A DNA stretch of 47,146 bases from a virus. Both the position numbers and the translations under genes were made by a program. The first letter of the stretch is position 1. Each line of letters starts with the position of its first letter. The DNA is taken from positions 1 through 47,146 of IMG/VR virus record IMGVR_UViG_3300027970_000044; one strand, given 5' to 3'. Under the pieces are notes generated by a model, which was not told where the DNA came from, made no database searches, and worked only from the letters and a program-made list of their open reading frames with translations. This document shows positions 23,575 through 32,256 of the stretch, piece after piece.

Positions 23575-25289
23575 CCGACGATTATATAAAGTGTTCCAGT
23601 TGCTGGAGTAACTATAGCATTATAACCAGACTGAGTTATTTGCAAAATATTGGCAAGTGAACTCGCGCCACTTAAACCCACAATATTAGAAGAAATAAAT
23701 CCACTTGGATTACTATTAAGATAATAGTCTCCAGCTGTTTGTTTTTGATTAAGAGAAGACTCTAGACCAGAAACGTCAGAAATTTGCAAATATTTTCCAG
23801 ACCACTGGCTTTCAATATTTTTAAATAAGAATTGACCAGTAGGCGAATTTTTTACATTAACATCATGCAATTCATCAAGCTCATAACCATTTTGAACTTT
23901 AACAAAAACTTCACCATTGTTATTTGTTCTAGTCACAACCCCAAGATAAACTAAATGATTCGGAGCAACCGGTTTATTCGCTAATCCATAAATCAAATTG
24001 CCAGTTGGACCAAGCCATATTGGATCTCCAGCAGCGGCAGAACCAACATTAAAATTAGACAATAATCCATCAGTGATAACTGTGCCAAAAGCATTTACCG
24101 CTAAACTATCCTGGTATATTAAACCTAAAGTTTTTGAAGAAGAGGCTTCTCCAGTGTTTGAGGCGAGACCAACAAGAATATTTCCACCAGCCGCACCATT
24201 GATATAAACTGGCTGACCTTTATAAAGCGTTCCAGTATGATTATTTTTTACGTTTACCTGAGCCGAATAAAGAACTCCGCTAATGATTGTATTATTTTGA
24301 ACTTCGCCTTCTAACAGAATCCCAGTTCCATTGACAGTTGGTCTTTGAATAAAGTTTTTAACCCCACTGATATTTTGATCACCTGTAGTATAGACTAAAT
24401 TCTCAATTCCGGTAATGAAGCCGCTAGGATTGTTTATTGAATAAGCTCCAACTTCAGAAGCGGTTGGAAATATATGAATATGGTCTGCTCTTGCCGCGTA
24501 AATAGAAGACCCTTCCGAAGCTGAGCCTGACAATGTGGATATTAATCTTGCTGCCGCTTCTTTAGTGACCACGACCCCATTATTATATGACACATTCCAA
24601 GGATATTCACCGCCAGTAACAATTGCATTCCCGAATTCAACATATAGACCATCACTATTTCTGTAAATATAATTCCACTTAAAAGCCTGACCAGCATAAG
24701 TATTCCCATAAGCCAATCCATAACTTATATCATCACTTGGAAAGGAGCCATCACTGTATAAAATGCTCGATACTCTGTCAAGCGGCGGACCCATTGGCAC
24801 ACCGGCTTTTGCCGAAAGATCTGGAATACTTACATAATCTGGATTTGGCTGAAATACGCCAGTAATGAAACCGCTCGGGTTATTATTCGTATAGAAATTA
24901 CTAGTATTAATGTCACCACTCAACATGAAAGGAATACTATTTACAAATGGACGTTCACTAAAAAATACTGATCCTGAAATGTCAAGCGAAGCCTGCGGAT
25001 ATTCATTGTTTATTCCAATTCTTCCAGATTCCACATATAGTACGGCTGGATTAGTGCCCGTTGACTTTATATATATATCGTTATTAAAAGTTTTGGCTCC
25101 GCTAATTGTTTGGTCACCAGTCGTATAAACTAAATTCTCAATACCAGTTATGAAACCGCTAGGGTTACTTATTGGATAACCGCCTAAATTACCCAAAGCT
25201 CCTGTTGCTGTGGAAGCATTTGTACCGCCCCCATAAATACTTCGGACTCCGTTGGTTTCGACTGTTGTTCCGTTAAATTTTGTGTTCAT
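23571..25289 (-). CDS. Modular tail fibre protein, 572 aa
   Basis: Begins MNTKFNGTTVETNGVRSI, almost the same as the next fibre. It contains two full copies of the fibre module NPSGFITGIENLVYTTGDQ plus ISG.K.F and two partial copies, and a GINNEYPQASLDISGSV unit. A distinctive middle part (about 300-480) with VYINGAAGGNILVGLASN and GTVITDGLLSNFNVG resembles domains of other phage fibres with internal chaperone-like repeats. The C-terminal 90 residues end in PATGTLYIIVG. No beta-helix of the NCTAG type is present, so it represents a different tip on a shared stem. Confidence 0.88.
   Translation of the reverse strand: MNTKFNGTTVETNGVRSIYGGGTNASTATGALGNLGGYPISNPSGFITGIENLVYTTGDQTISGAKTFNNDIYIKSTGTNPAVLYVESGRIGINNEYPQASLDISGSVFFSERPFVNSIPFMLSGDINTSNFYTNNNPSGFITGVFQPNPDYVSIPDLSAKAGVPMGPPLDRVSSILYSDGSFPSDDISYGLAYGNTYAGQAFKWNYIYRNSDGLYVEFGNAIVTGGEYPWNVSYNNGVVVTKEAAARLISTLSGSASEGSSIYAARADHIHIFPTASEVGAYSINNPSGFITGIENLVYTTGDQNISGVKNFIQRPTVNGTGILLEGEVQNNTIISGVLYSAQVNVKNNHTGTLYKGQPVYINGAAGGNILVGLASNTGEASSSKTLGLIYQDSLAVNAFGTVITDGLLSNFNVGSAAAGDPIWLGPTGNLIYGLANKPVAPNHLVYLGVVTRTNNNGEVFVKVQNGYELDELHDVNVKNSPTGQFLFKNIESQWSGKYLQISDVSGLESSLNQKQTAGDYYLNSNPSGFISSNIVGLSGASSLANILQITQSGYNAIVTPATGTLYIIVG
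25104..25191. repeat. 88-bp direct repeat, copy 1 (fibre gene 23571-25289)
   Basis: Base-for-base identical with 26783-26870 in the paralogous fibre gene. It encodes GGYPISNPSGFITGIENLVY and the following residues of the shared N-terminal module. Confidence 0.9.
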
Positions 25290-26968
25290 TCCGCTAATAC
25301 CTCTCCGTTTATAATATCTCCGTTGCCGTCAATGCAGTTAATCATAATAGCCTTTCCTGTTGCTGGCGTGGATAATACCTGAAATGTTCCAGAAATGAGA
25401 CGGCAGTTAGTAAGCGTACCGCTCACCGTTCCAACAACGTGCCCCTCTTGCGGACACGATCCAAAACTTCCCCAATCCCCAATGCAATTTACAAATGTAC
25501 CACTAGCTTCGCCCCACTCTCCACCAAAACAATGATCTCCTCCAACGCAATTAGTGAATCTACCAGTAGCTCTACCATAGTAGTTAGCACTAAAACCAAA
25601 ACTACCTCTACCAGCGATACAATTTACAAATGTACCTCCCGCGAATACCTCAGATGTGTATGAATAGCCAAAACTATTATCGCCCCCAGAACAATTCTCA
25701 AATATCTGTAAGGGCTTACTTACGAGCGTGAACTGACCCACGGAATCACTACCAGTTCTAAATGGCTGACTTCCAACTGAAATACCGCTTACACGCACAT
25801 CGTCCGCATAAACATTTAGAGTATTACCTCCAATCAAAACCGCAGGCTTTTGTGTCTGCGCTCCAAGTCCGATTAAGTCAACAAACTCTGCGTCGATAGC
25901 AAGCTCGGCGGATAGCGTGTAATTGCCAGGAAAAATGATAAGACTTGCGCGATTTGTTGCTGATAAAGCCGATCCGTTTGGCGTTAGTGCTTTTGCTGCT
26001 GTATATTTTGCCGCAAGATCATCTCCGGGCTGCGCTACAACATAAGAATTAGTTTGACTATAAACTATGTTATCTGCTTCAAGATGTTGGAATACTCCAG
26101 TAACACCGCTAATTATTCCTGTTGTTGTAACATCAATTACTTCATTTATATATGTTGTTCCAGAAACTGCAAAATTACCAAGAATAGTGACATCATTTGG
26201 AAATGTTTTAATACCGCTGATTGTTTGATCGCCAGTTGTATAAACCAAATTTTGAATTCCCGTAATGAAACCACTAGGATTATTATTTGGATAGAAATTT
26301 GATATGTCAATATCTCCGCTTAGCATTACTCCAGTAGTATTTACAATTGGGCGCTGACTAAACAATGCCAAACCTGAAACATCAAGTGACGCCTGTGGAT
26401 TCTCATTATTTATGCCCACTGCGCCAGACAATACATACAAAGTGGAAAGACCTAGCATCGATCCAACTTCTAAACCTTGTTCGAAAGTTTTTATCCCACT
26501 AATTGTTTGATTGCCAGTAGTGTAAACCAAATTTTGAATTCCCGTAATGAAACCGCTAGGATTATTATTTGGATAGAAACTCAAACTATTAATATCGCCA
26601 CTAAGCATGACACCAGTACCATTTACAGTTGGACGCTGGCTAAATAATACCGAACCAGAAACATCAAATGCCGCTTGCGGATCTTCATTATTAACGCCAA
26701 CAAGTCCAGAGCCAACATATAAAGTAGAAATTCCGACTTGCAAACCCGCGTCTATTCCGTCTGAAAATATTTTTCTACCAGAAATTGTTTGGTCACCAGT
26801 CGTATAAACTAAATTCTCAATACCAGTTATGAAACCGCTAGGGTTACTTATTGGATAACCGCCTAAATTAGCCAACGCCCCAATTGCAGAATCAGCATTG
26901 GTTCCGCCACCAGAAATCGCGCGGACGCCATTCGTTTCTACTGTAATTCCATTAAATTTTTTATTCAT
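25286..26968 (-). CDS. Modular tail fibre with beta-helix, 560 aa
   Basis: I place the start at 26968 (MNKKFNGITVETNGVRAI) because the paralog at 25289 starts at the same point. An upstream ATG at 27001 would overlap the preceding gene by 29 bp, whereas 26968 leaves a 4-bp gap. Three NPSGFITGI.NLVYTTG modules with GVNNEDPQAAFDVSG-type spacers form the stem. Then come a pectate-lyase-like section (VVAQPGDDLAAKYTAAKALT, RASLIIFPGNYTLSAELAID) and a beta-helix of repeated NC.GG..SFG rungs. The C-terminus ends CIDGNGDIINGEVLAE, shared in form with the other beta-helix fibres. Confidence 0.9.
   Translation of the reverse strand: MNKKFNGITVETNGVRAISGGGTNADSAIGALANLGGYPISNPSGFITGIENLVYTTGDQTISGRKIFSDGIDAGLQVGISTLYVGSGLVGVNNEDPQAAFDVSGSVLFSQRPTVNGTGVMLSGDINSLSFYPNNNPSGFITGIQNLVYTTGNQTISGIKTFEQGLEVGSMLGLSTLYVLSGAVGINNENPQASLDVSGLALFSQRPIVNTTGVMLSGDIDISNFYPNNNPSGFITGIQNLVYTTGDQTISGIKTFPNDVTILGNFAVSGTTYINEVIDVTTTGIISGVTGVFQHLEADNIVYSQTNSYVVAQPGDDLAAKYTAAKALTPNGSALSATNRASLIIFPGNYTLSAELAIDAEFVDLIGLGAQTQKPAVLIGGNTLNVYADDVRVSGISVGSQPFRTGSDSVGQFTLVSKPLQIFENCSGGDNSFGYSYTSEVFAGGTFVNCIAGRGSFGFSANYYGRATGRFTNCVGGDHCFGGEWGEASGTFVNCIGDWGSFGSCPQEGHVVGTVSGTLTNCRLISGTFQVLSTPATGKAIMINCIDGNGDIINGEVLAE
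26783..26870. repeat. 88-bp direct repeat, copy 2 (fibre gene 25286-26968)
   Basis: Identical to 25104-25191. The flanks diverge sharply on both sides, which fits recombination or gene conversion between paralogous fibre genes. Confidence 0.9.
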
Positions 26969-26972
26969 ATTT

Positions 26973-27281
26973 TTAAAATCTAATTTGTTTGTGTTCCCCA
27001 TTTAGGCGACAATTAATTATACCAATTTTGTTTGGTAGCAAAACATCTACAGAAATAAATTCCGCGCCTTCAATATTGTGCTGATCATACAGATCTTGCG
27101 CAACACTAGCGTCTTCAGCATCGGCCGAAGTAAACGATTCGGCGATTACGCGCTCTGAAAGACTTTTTCTATCCAAACGCTTGTCTTCATTAAAATTTTG
27201 AAGCAATGTTTTTTCTTCTTCGTTTAGTTCTATAGCGACTTTTTGTTTCCACTGATTATTTAATAATGTTAGATTTTTCAT
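26973..27281 (-). CDS. Small protein between fibre genes, 102 aa
   Basis: I chose the ATG at 27281 (KNLTLLNNQWKQKVAIELNE) because it lies just after the stop of the preceding fibre at 27296; the longer frame from 27344 would run back into that gene. The N-terminal half is helical and charged, the C-terminal half (GAEFISVDVLLPNKIGIINC) is beta-rich. It could be a fibre assembly chaperone by location; I recognise no family. Confidence 0.75.
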   Translation of the reverse strand: MKNLTLLNNQWKQKVAIELNEEEKTLLQNFNEDKRLDRKSLSERVIAESFTSADAEDASVAQDLYDQHNIEGAEFISVDVLLPNKIGIINCRLNGEHKQIRF

Positions 27282-27295
27282 ACTTCGTTGATCTT

Positions 27296-28669
27296 TTATT
27301 CGGAGGCTTCCCCTTCTATAATATTCCCGTTTCCATCCATGCAATTCACCATTATTGCTGGACTTGGGCGCGGAAAAAAGGAAGGAGGGACTACTCGAAC
27401 GGAAGGGGTAGGAAATTCTCCCCCAGTAACTCGGCAGTTAAAAAAAACGCCATTTGCTGAAGAGTTATCGAGACCGAAGCTGACCGCCCCCGCCGTGCAG
27501 TTCATAAAGGTTCCACTTGCAAGACTGTAAAGCCCCCCAAAACTACCTGCTCCTGCCACGCAGTTTAGGAATTTTCCACTTGCTACACCGAAGTAGCCAG
27601 CAAAACTAGCCCCTCCTGCCGTGCAGTTCATAAAAGTTCCGCTTGCCCCGCCGCCGTATTGACCCGCGAAGCTATAATTCCCTGCCGTGCAGTTCGTAAA
27701 TATTCCGGACGCTGCTCCATAGTCAGCCCACGCTCCGAAGCTGGTATTTCCGGCTACACAGTCTGTAAATGTTCCCGTTGCAAAACTTCCACCAAAACAG
27801 TAATTGCCCCCAGTGCAGTTAGTAAATGTCCCATTTGCAAGGCCATAACTCTGTCCGGCAAAGCTGTAATTTCCGGCTATACAGCCCGTAAATACCCCAT
27901 TTACACCCCCATAAACACCAGCATTAAAACTACCATCGCCTGCTATACAACTGATAAAAGTCCCGCTTATGTGTTCTTCGCGCCCAACATTAAAACTAGA
28001 TTCCCCTCCAACACAATTTTCAAAAACTTGAAGTGGTTTATTTCCAGCGATATAAAACCTTTGTGTTCCAACGGAAATTCCGCTAATGCGAACATCGTCC
28101 GCAGTAACACTTAGAGTATTTCCACTAATTAAAACAACAGGTTTTTGCGTTTGCGCTCCCAGACCAATTACATCAATAAATTGCTCATCAATAGCAAGTT
28201 CAGCAGATAAAGTGTAAGTTCCAGGAAAAATGATAAGACTTGCGCGATTTGTAGAGGACTTAGCTGAACCGTTAGGTCTCAGTGCTTTTGCCGCTAAATA
28301 TTTTGCCAATATATCATCTCCAGGCTGGACAACAACAGAAGAAGTAGTTTCGCTATATACTATATTGTCCGCCTCAAGATATTGAAAAACGCCTGTTACA
28401 CCACTAATGACGCCCGTGGTTGTAACATCAATTACTTCATTTATAAAGGTTGTGCCAGAAACTGCAAAATTCCCAAGTATGGTGACGTTATTTGTAAAAG
28501 TTTTAATCCCGCTAATTGTTTGATCACCTGTAGTATAAACCAGATTTTCGATTCCAGTTATGAAGCCGCTTGGGTTGCTTAGCGGATAAAACCCCGACGC
28601 GGCAACTGGAGTGTTATCTACCTGAGTAGAAATACTTCTTTCTATGCTAAGTATAGATTGGTTAATCAT
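27296..28669 (-). CDS. Tail fibre with beta-helix of NC-SFG rungs, 457 aa
   Basis: A short unique N-terminus is followed by one fibre module (NPSGFITGIENLVYTTGDQ), a spacer with FAVSGTTFINEVIDVTTTG, the pectate-lyase-like section (VVQPGDDILAKYLAAKALR ... LIIFPGTYTLSAELAID) and about ten beta-helix rungs of roughly 20-26 residues each, with the pattern GTF.NCTAG..SFG. The spacer and helix parts closely match the fibre at 25286-26968, so these are recent paralogs. The final 40 residues (MVNCMDGNGNIIEGEASE) form a cap similar to that of the paralog. Confidence 0.9.
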   Translation of the reverse strand: MINQSILSIERSISTQVDNTPVAASGFYPLSNPSGFITGIENLVYTTGDQTISGIKTFTNNVTILGNFAVSGTTFINEVIDVTTTGVISGVTGVFQYLEADNIVYSETTSSVVVQPGDDILAKYLAAKALRPNGSAKSSTNRASLIIFPGTYTLSAELAIDEQFIDVIGLGAQTQKPVVLISGNTLSVTADDVRISGISVGTQRFYIAGNKPLQVFENCVGGESSFNVGREEHISGTFISCIAGDGSFNAGVYGGVNGVFTGCIAGNYSFAGQSYGLANGTFTNCTGGNYCFGGSFATGTFTDCVAGNTSFGAWADYGAASGIFTNCTAGNYSFAGQYGGGASGTFMNCTAGGASFAGYFGVASGKFLNCVAGAGSFGGLYSLASGTFMNCTAGAVSFGLDNSSANGVFFNCRVTGGEFPTPSVRVVPPSFFPRPSPAIMVNCMDGNGNIIEGEASE

Positions 28670-28681
28670 TTTATTTTTTAT

Positions 28682-28987
28682 TTAATTTTGAGCAGTTAAG
28701 CCAGCCCAGAATTTTCCATTCCCACTTGAAACGGCTCTAACTTCAGTCATTGGAGTTGTTAAATAAGTTGGCTCAGCATAACCAGTCGTAAGACCAGTAA
28801 AGCTGTAAAAGCTCACCCAACTATTTTCAAAAAATGGACTTTTGTATTGCAGAGTTACTGATCCATCTCCGCTTGCGTAAGTAGTGAATCCAACATTTCT
28901 TGCTCGCGCGATATTCACAGATTCACCAGTAAATGGAGCTTGTTCGCCAGTTAAAAGAAGTTTTGTTTGTATAAGAAAATGATCCAT
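28682..28987 (-). CDS. Small beta-rich protein of the fibre cassette, 101 aa
   Basis: Begins DHFLIQTKLLLTGEQAPFTG and contains GDGSVTLQYKSPFFENSWVS. The sequence is beta-rich without transmembrane segment or cysteines. It lies between two beta-helix fibres and may be a virion accessory protein, but no family is recognised. A GTGTAA element lies 16 nt from its start. Confidence 0.78.
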   Translation of the reverse strand: MDHFLIQTKLLLTGEQAPFTGESVNIARARNVGFTTYASGDGSVTLQYKSPFFENSWVSFYSFTGLTTGYAEPTYLTTPMTEVRAVSSGNGKFWAGLTAQN

Positions 28988-28997
28988 AATATGATTG

Positions 28998-29003
28998 TTA
29001 CAC
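28998..29003 (-). promoter_or_regulatory. GTGTAA element upstream of fibre operon
   Basis: Minus strand AAGTGTAACAATCATATTATG, with the first base 16 nt from the ATG at 28987. It begins a run of tightly coupled fibre genes down to 22514. Confidence 0.58.
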
Positions 29004-29096
29004 TTTATTTTTCAAATCGAAACTATAGTTTTAATACGTTTTATTAAACAATTGGTTGATATATAGCACTATTTGTTTTGATTGCTATCTAAAAAT

Positions 29097-30203
29097 TTAA
29101 ATAGGAGCGTTTATTATTTCACCATCGCTCTGAAGACAAAGGCGAATAATTCCAGGTCCAGTTGGAGATTCATACACTCCACCATTAATAAGTCTGCAAT
29201 AAAACAAGCTTCCAGTTAATGCGCCACCACCTCCAAAACTCACATCACCACCAACGCAACTTGAAAATGTTCCGCTTGCAACTCCTTCGCTTGCGAAGCT
29301 TTGATCGCCACCGGTACAGTTTGTAAATTTTCCGCCGGCATCGCTTCCGCTTGCGAAGCTTTGATCGCCACCGGTGCAGTTTGTAAATGTTCCGCCGGCA
29401 ACGCTTCCGTAGCTGAAGCTTCGATCGCCGCCAGTACAGTTTGTCAATGCTGCACTGATAAAAATCCAGCCGTAGTATCCGAAGCTGTTATTTCCAGCAG
29501 TGCAGTTTGTAAAATTTCCCGATATTTCTAATGTACCGCCTCCTCCAGTATATCCGAAGCTGTTATTTCCAGCAGTGCAGCTTGTAAAATTACCGTCTAT
29601 TCTTATATCATTCCCTCCAGTCATGTAACCAAAACTATTATCTCCAGCGGTACAATTTATATATGTTCCTTCCAAAAACAGGTTCGACGAACCATCCGAA
29701 AATCCAAAACTATTATCTCCAGCGGTACAATTTATATATGTTCCTTCCAAAAACGCTTCAGACGAACCATACGAAAATCCAAAACTATTATCACCCCCAA
29801 CACAATTTTCAAAAACTTGAAATTCCCCCCCTGAAATATTAAATGGTTGAACTTTAGTGCTAATACCAACTACTCTAATATTACTTGCCGTTACCCTAAT
29901 GGAACTATCTTCAATAAATACGCTTGGTATTTTTTCAGACGACCCCAAAGCAATAACATCAACAAAGTCTATATCAAAAACTGGTTCGCCACTTGTTGGA
30001 TATTCTCCAGGAAACAATATTAAAGTAGCTCTATTTCTATTAGTTCTTGCTGAATTATTAGGAGTTAATGCAGCGGCTTCAGCATATTTTAACATTAAGT
30101 CGTCTCCCGCCTTTGCGACTACATAGGAATCAGTTTTCTTTAATAATATATTAGAAAAATCTGCATCAATTTGTTTGAGTTTTATTTTATTTAAATTAGA
30201 CAT
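29097..30203 (-). CDS. Beta-helix tail fibre without stem modules, 368 aa
   Basis: Residues 1-25 form a short attachment segment. The pectate-lyase-like section is then recognisable (YVVAKAGDDLMLKYAEAAAL, RATLILFPGEYPTSGEPVFD). Residues 130-340 hold eight to nine helix rungs of the type YINCTAGDNSFGF or FTNCTGGDQSFAS. It lacks the NPSGFITGI modules of its paralogs, so it would make a shorter fibre. It starts 5 bp after the portal stop, which links it to the packaging/portal transcript. Confidence 0.88.
   Translation of the reverse strand: MSNLNKIKLKQIDADFSNILLKKTDSYVVAKAGDDLMLKYAEAAALTPNNSARTNRNRATLILFPGEYPTSGEPVFDIDFVDVIALGSSEKIPSVFIEDSSIRVTASNIRVVGISTKVQPFNISGGEFQVFENCVGGDNSFGFSYGSSEAFLEGTYINCTAGDNSFGFSDGSSNLFLEGTYINCTAGDNSFGYMTGGNDIRIDGNFTSCTAGNNSFGYTGGGGTLEISGNFTNCTAGNNSFGYYGWIFISAALTNCTGGDRSFSYGSVAGGTFTNCTGGDQSFASGSDAGGKFTNCTGGDQSFASEGVASGTFSSCVGGDVSFGGGGALTGSLFYCRLINGGVYESPTGPGIIRLCLQSDGEIINAPI
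29281..29430. repeat. 60-bp tandem repeat in the short beta-helix fibre
   Basis: Two and a half copies with a 60-bp period (20 codons), the first two nearly identical. They encode TNCTGGDQSFAS rungs. Confidence 0.82.
29630..29790. repeat. 75-bp tandem repeat in the short beta-helix fibre
   Basis: Two close copies plus part of a third, with a 75-bp period (25 codons), encode LEGTYINCTAGDNSFGF rungs. Rung length in this gene therefore alternates between 20 and 25 residues. Confidence 0.8.
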
Positions 30204-30207
30204 GATA

Positions 30208-32211
30208 TCAAGAATGCTTACTGTGATAAAGAATACATGCGGCTCTCTGATCCAGCTGATGATATTCTGACAATTCTTCTATTTTTTCAAAAAAACTTTC
30301 TTCCATCTGAGCTGGGTTGTTAATGAAAAGTGGTAATTTCAACTTCCAATCTTGGATTTCACAATTTGAAGCTATGGCTAAAGACAACTCGCCAACGACC
30401 TCTTTTTGAACTTTATTTAGTTTTTTAATTTTAAATTTTTCTTTCAAAGCCTGCTCAATATCTTTTTCTAAAGATGAGAAATTATCTAAAACTTCTTTCA
30501 TTTTCACACAACTAAATTTTAATTCAGCCGCTGAAACAGATTGCTTTCTATTTTGCAACTGTTTTGTTCCACCTCCAGAAGGTCTACCAACATTACTAGT
30601 CGGACTCTTAGTTCCACCACTCGATCCTGGCTCCGCATTTCCATCTTGCTTTTGACCGCCAACAAGAGGAGTATAATAACCCTTATCCCTCAAGTCTTTA
30701 AATCTTTTTTGAGATTCTACGCTTTCGTCAAAACTCGGAAGTCTTCCAGTTTCAAAAACGCCAAGTCCCTCTTCTGGAGTAAGTACACCAAGTTCAATTA
30801 ATCTAGAATAAACTCTACTCATTAAAACATTGTCCTCAAAATCAATATCCTCAAATTTAGCAGAAGGCATTTGTTTAAATCCAAGTTTTTTACCAATTTC
30901 ATTCATTTCCGGAATCAAGAAATCTCTCAAGAATTTTTCCCTACCATATTTCAAACGAGCAAAAAATACCTTTACTTTAATTGAAGTATTTGAAAACTTT
31001 TCTTCACCAAAAAGAATACTATTTAATCCCATCCTTATATCATTATCAAGAATCTCATATTTTTTTGGATCCAAAAGATTGCCAATATCTGGAATAACAA
31101 ACTTTGCATTTGTAGTATAATCAGCAACTAGCACCTTGCCAACGCTCTGATTTTCAAACAATTTACGCATAGATGAAATATTTTTCTCACTAGGCATACC
31201 AACCTTTTCATCCCCCATTGTCAATAGTAAAACAGCTTGCTGAACGGATCTAGCAATAGCTCTATCTATTTTTTTAAGTTCTAGCTTTGCATTAATATCC
31301 TCAAGCACGGCAAAGCCCATTGGTACAGAAAGCGGCTCGTAATTTTGCTTTTTATAGAAAATTGCAACAAGTCTTTCGACATCCAGCTTCAGAGAAACAT
31401 TATTAATCCCATTAGTTCTATTATTCTTTTTAGAACCAGATTCTATCAACTGTTTGATTTCTGGAATTTTTTCAGCAATTTTTTTATCAGATTCGGTCTT
31501 GGGATTAATCAAAGCCTGAAGTTCATAATTATTAAGAACCTTCACATACACATTATCAAGAAATGAAGAGGATGTAATTATGTTTATATCAGCTGGATTA
31601 AGTATAATATACTTGACTGGAATCGACATGTCGGACTGCGCCTCAGAATCAGCCCCAAAAGCCTCTTGAATTTTCATCATATTTTCCCGACTGAAATCAG
31701 CCCTGAATTTATACATAAAAATATTTCCACTTCTGTAAAACTCCCTATAAAATTGATCTTGCAAATCCCAGCAATTAATCTTATTAAGCCACAGATTAAA
31801 AAACTTCCTACTTTGTTCATTTCCTCCCGTTAAATAAACATTTGAAATACTAAACTCAGTCATCAAATCTATTGTATTTCTGAATATCGGGACGTTCCAG
31901 TATGCCTTTTGACAAAGAATGATTGAATCTTTTGCAGATATGTTAGAATCATAATTTCCTCTACCGCTATTATACAAAAAAGGAACAACTCCCTTTTCTA
32001 AATTCGAAAATCTATCCGATTGAGATACGGTCGATGCTGAATTTCTCCTACTCGACGTCCTCCCTGAATCAAAAGATTCGCAGCTAGCCCTAGCATTATC
32101 GAAAGAACCCAGAGAAGCGATTGCAGCCTCAGGAATTTCAACGGCTTTTTTTGCATTTGACCTGGTCGAGGTAATCTCGGATTTTTTATTTTTTTGATTT
32201 TCTGTTGGCAT
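30208..32211 (-). CDS. Portal protein, 667 aa
   Basis: Forms the DNA-entry ring at one vertex of the head. The first 65 residues are Ser/Arg-rich and probably disordered. The core contains FRNTIDLMTEFSISNVYLTG, LQDQFYREFYRSGNIFMYKF, the crown/stem region FFARLKYGREKFLRDFLIPE and VYSRLIELGVLTPEEGLGVF, typical of phage portals, and a Gly/Ser/Pro-rich linker leads to a helical C-terminal domain of about 110 residues. It is long for the family because of both tails. It directly follows the large terminase gene. Confidence 0.88.
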   Translation of the reverse strand: MPTENQKNKKSEITSTRSNAKKAVEIPEAAIASLGSFDNARASCESFDSGRTSSRRNSASTVSQSDRFSNLEKGVVPFLYNSGRGNYDSNISAKDSIILCQKAYWNVPIFRNTIDLMTEFSISNVYLTGGNEQSRKFFNLWLNKINCWDLQDQFYREFYRSGNIFMYKFRADFSRENMMKIQEAFGADSEAQSDMSIPVKYIILNPADINIITSSSFLDNVYVKVLNNYELQALINPKTESDKKIAEKIPEIKQLIESGSKKNNRTNGINNVSLKLDVERLVAIFYKKQNYEPLSVPMGFAVLEDINAKLELKKIDRAIARSVQQAVLLLTMGDEKVGMPSEKNISSMRKLFENQSVGKVLVADYTTNAKFVIPDIGNLLDPKKYEILDNDIRMGLNSILFGEEKFSNTSIKVKVFFARLKYGREKFLRDFLIPEMNEIGKKLGFKQMPSAKFEDIDFEDNVLMSRVYSRLIELGVLTPEEGLGVFETGRLPSFDESVESQKRFKDLRDKGYYTPLVGGQKQDGNAEPGSSGGTKSPTSNVGRPSGGGTKQLQNRKQSVSAAELKFSCVKMKEVLDNFSSLEKDIEQALKEKFKIKKLNKVQKEVVGELSLAIASNCEIQDWKLKLPLFINNPAQMEESFFEKIEELSEYHQLDQRAACILYHSKHS

Positions 32212-32246
32212 CGTAAATTAAAGTTTAATTTAAATATAATAATATT

Positions 32247-32252
32247 TTACAC
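32247..32252 (-). promoter_or_regulatory. GTGTAA element upstream of portal gene
   Basis: Minus strand ACGTGTAAAATATTATTATAT, about 40 nt before the start at 32211, in the gap after the terminase gene. Confidence 0.58.
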
Positions 32253-32256
32253 GTTT

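Noticed and set aside
26969-27001. Upstream ATG at 27001 as start of the 560-aa fibre
   Set aside because: It would overlap the preceding gene, and the paralogous fibre starts at the homologous internal ATG.
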